From Spirochaetales bacterium (GTDB taxonomy: Bacteria; Spirochaetota; Spirochaetia; DTKZ01), in the NCBI GenBank assembly GCA_031280945.1, contig JAITGB010000270.1:1-6154 (forward strand): a stretch of 6,154 bases of DNA. Direction: 5' to 3'. Below, piece after piece: positions 5,816 through 6,154 of the stretch (positions within the stretch are counted from its first letter, which is position 1; every line of letters starts with the position of its first letter). Both the position numbers and the translations under genes were made by a program. The notes below the pieces were generated by a model that had not been told where the DNA came from, searched no databases, and saw only the letters and a program-made list of their open reading frames with translations.

Positions 5816-5917
5816 CCCTCAAGCCCGATAAAACGCGGCTTTCAGCTATACGCAAAATCAGGCTAAGTGCGTCATGCCGGCAATGCGTGGCTGTGGCCCT
5901 AATCGCGTTTTTGAGGG

Positions 5918-5989
5918 GGGCTATCCGCTCCAAGTCCTCGAAAGCGCCTATGCGCTTTCTGTGGGCTTTCCGCTTCTATCCCTTGCGCA
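5918..5989 (-). repeat. Dispersed intergenic repeat, copy B
   Basis: On the minus strand it starts GCGCAAGGGATAGAAGCGG and ends GGAGCGGATAGCCC. Its core is a perfect 8-bp hairpin, GAAAGCGC-CTAT-GCGCTTTC (5940-5959, plus-strand reading). It also contains an imperfect direct repeat, AGCGGAAAGCCC and AGCGGATAGCCC. The termini match copies A and C; the core does not. Confidence 0.65.
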
Positions 5990-5993
5990 CCCA

Positions 5994-6021
5994 TGGCCGG
6001 GCTGCCGAGGCAGCCCGGCCA
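5994..6021. repeat. 13-bp palindrome, GC-rich stem-loop
   Basis: TGGCCGGGCTGCC (5994-6006), then GA, then GGCAGCCCGGCCA (6009-6021). In RNA the innermost C-G pair would open, leaving a 12-bp stem and a CGAG tetraloop. It lies between repeat copies B and C. Only a short pyrimidine stretch follows, no T run, so a terminator function is uncertain. Confidence 0.7.
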
Positions 6022-6062
6022 GCCTTCTACCCCCGCTCATCTCACCTTAAATTGTTGACAGT

Positions 6063-6148
6063 GGGCTATCCGCTCCCATTGTCCGCTTCTATCCAGGATG
6101 CATGGACGAGCAGCAATCCTGAAAGGATTGCGACCAGTCCCTTGCGCA
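6063..6148 (-). repeat. Dispersed intergenic repeat, copy C
   Basis: On the minus strand it starts TGCGCAAGGGACTGG and ends GGGAGCGGATAGCCC. Its core is a perfect 8-bp hairpin, GCAATCCT-GAA-AGGATTGC (6113-6131, plus-strand reading), unrelated to the cores of A and B. A CCGCTTCTATCC block (6083-6094) also occurs in copy B at 5970-5981. Confidence 0.65.
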
Positions 6149-6154
6149 TAAGAA

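Larger units (their letters stand above)
5747..6154. other. 408-base gene-free region at the right edge, dense in inverted repeats
   Basis: I find no supported gene or tRNA. It holds the second T6-GC-A6 palindrome (5789-5815), a segment bounded by AAAACGCG (5830-5837) and CGCGTTTT (5904-5911), repeat copy B on the minus strand, a 13-bp palindrome (5994-6021) and repeat copy C on the minus strand, which ends 6 bases before the window does. No ordinary intrinsic terminator for the papain-like gene is evident. Confidence 0.75.

Noticed and set aside
6055..6082. Promoter from the TTGACA at 6055-6060
   Set aside because: The -35 match is perfect, but the position 17 bases downstream (ATTGTC region) is a poor -10 box, and it runs into repeat copy C with no gene before the window ends.
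5918..6148. Integron attC sites as an explanation for repeat copies B and C
   Set aside because: Conserved ends around a variable palindromic core resemble attC, but I see no GTTRRRY/RYYYAAC end pair and no cassette gene between the copies. Kept only as an analogy.
3236..6148. CRISPR array
   Set aside because: The three repeats are in mixed orientation, far apart and of unequal length; no regular spacers or cas genes are present.

Overview
The window holds six genes, all on the + strand, in three transcription blocks, plus two non-coding stretches rich in inverted repeats. I judge the host to be an anaerobic spirochaete, most likely a Treponema of the termite-gut type. This is an inference from the gene mix (NitT/TauT-type ABC transporter with an FmdE protein, a LapA-like small membrane protein, a secreted papain-like protein with fibronectin III domains), from roughly balanced base composition and from the style of the intergenic repeats. 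No marker gene here proves it.

Positions 1-3134 form a tight operon: a periplasmic substrate-binding protein cut off by the left edge of the window, a membrane permease 3 bases later, an ATPase 2 bases after that, and an FmdE-family protein 27 bases further on. Together they look like an importer for a small ligand plus a cytoplasmic metal-binding protein that may act on the same ligand. The ligand cannot be read from the sequence. The binding protein is rich in cysteines and the FmdE protein carries two cysteine/histidine sites, so a metal, metal chelate or thiol compound is one hypothesis.

Positions 3135-3468 are non-coding. They carry a GC-rich dispersed repeat (copy A), a perfect T6-GC-A6 palindrome, then a good sigma-70-type promoter whose short leader can fold so that the Shine-Dalgarno sequence of the next gene is paired. 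That gene (3469-3783) encodes a 104-residue two-helix membrane protein of the LapA/DUF1049 type.

Positions 3839-5746 encode a 635-residue exported protein with its own promoter: a signal peptide, a papain-family (C1) peptidase domain with an intact catalytic set, three fibronectin III-like domains, and an unusual acidic tail in which Phe-Phe pairs recur every 6-10 residues up to the last two residues. This tail is the most distinctive protein feature in the window.

Positions 5747-6154 contain no gene I can support. They hold a second T6-GC-A6 palindrome, a possible folded segment, two further copies (B and C, minus orientation) of the repeat seen at copy A, and a 13-bp palindrome between them. 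The three repeat copies share their end sequences, but each has a different, perfectly self-complementary core, so the hairpin appears to be kept rather than its sequence.
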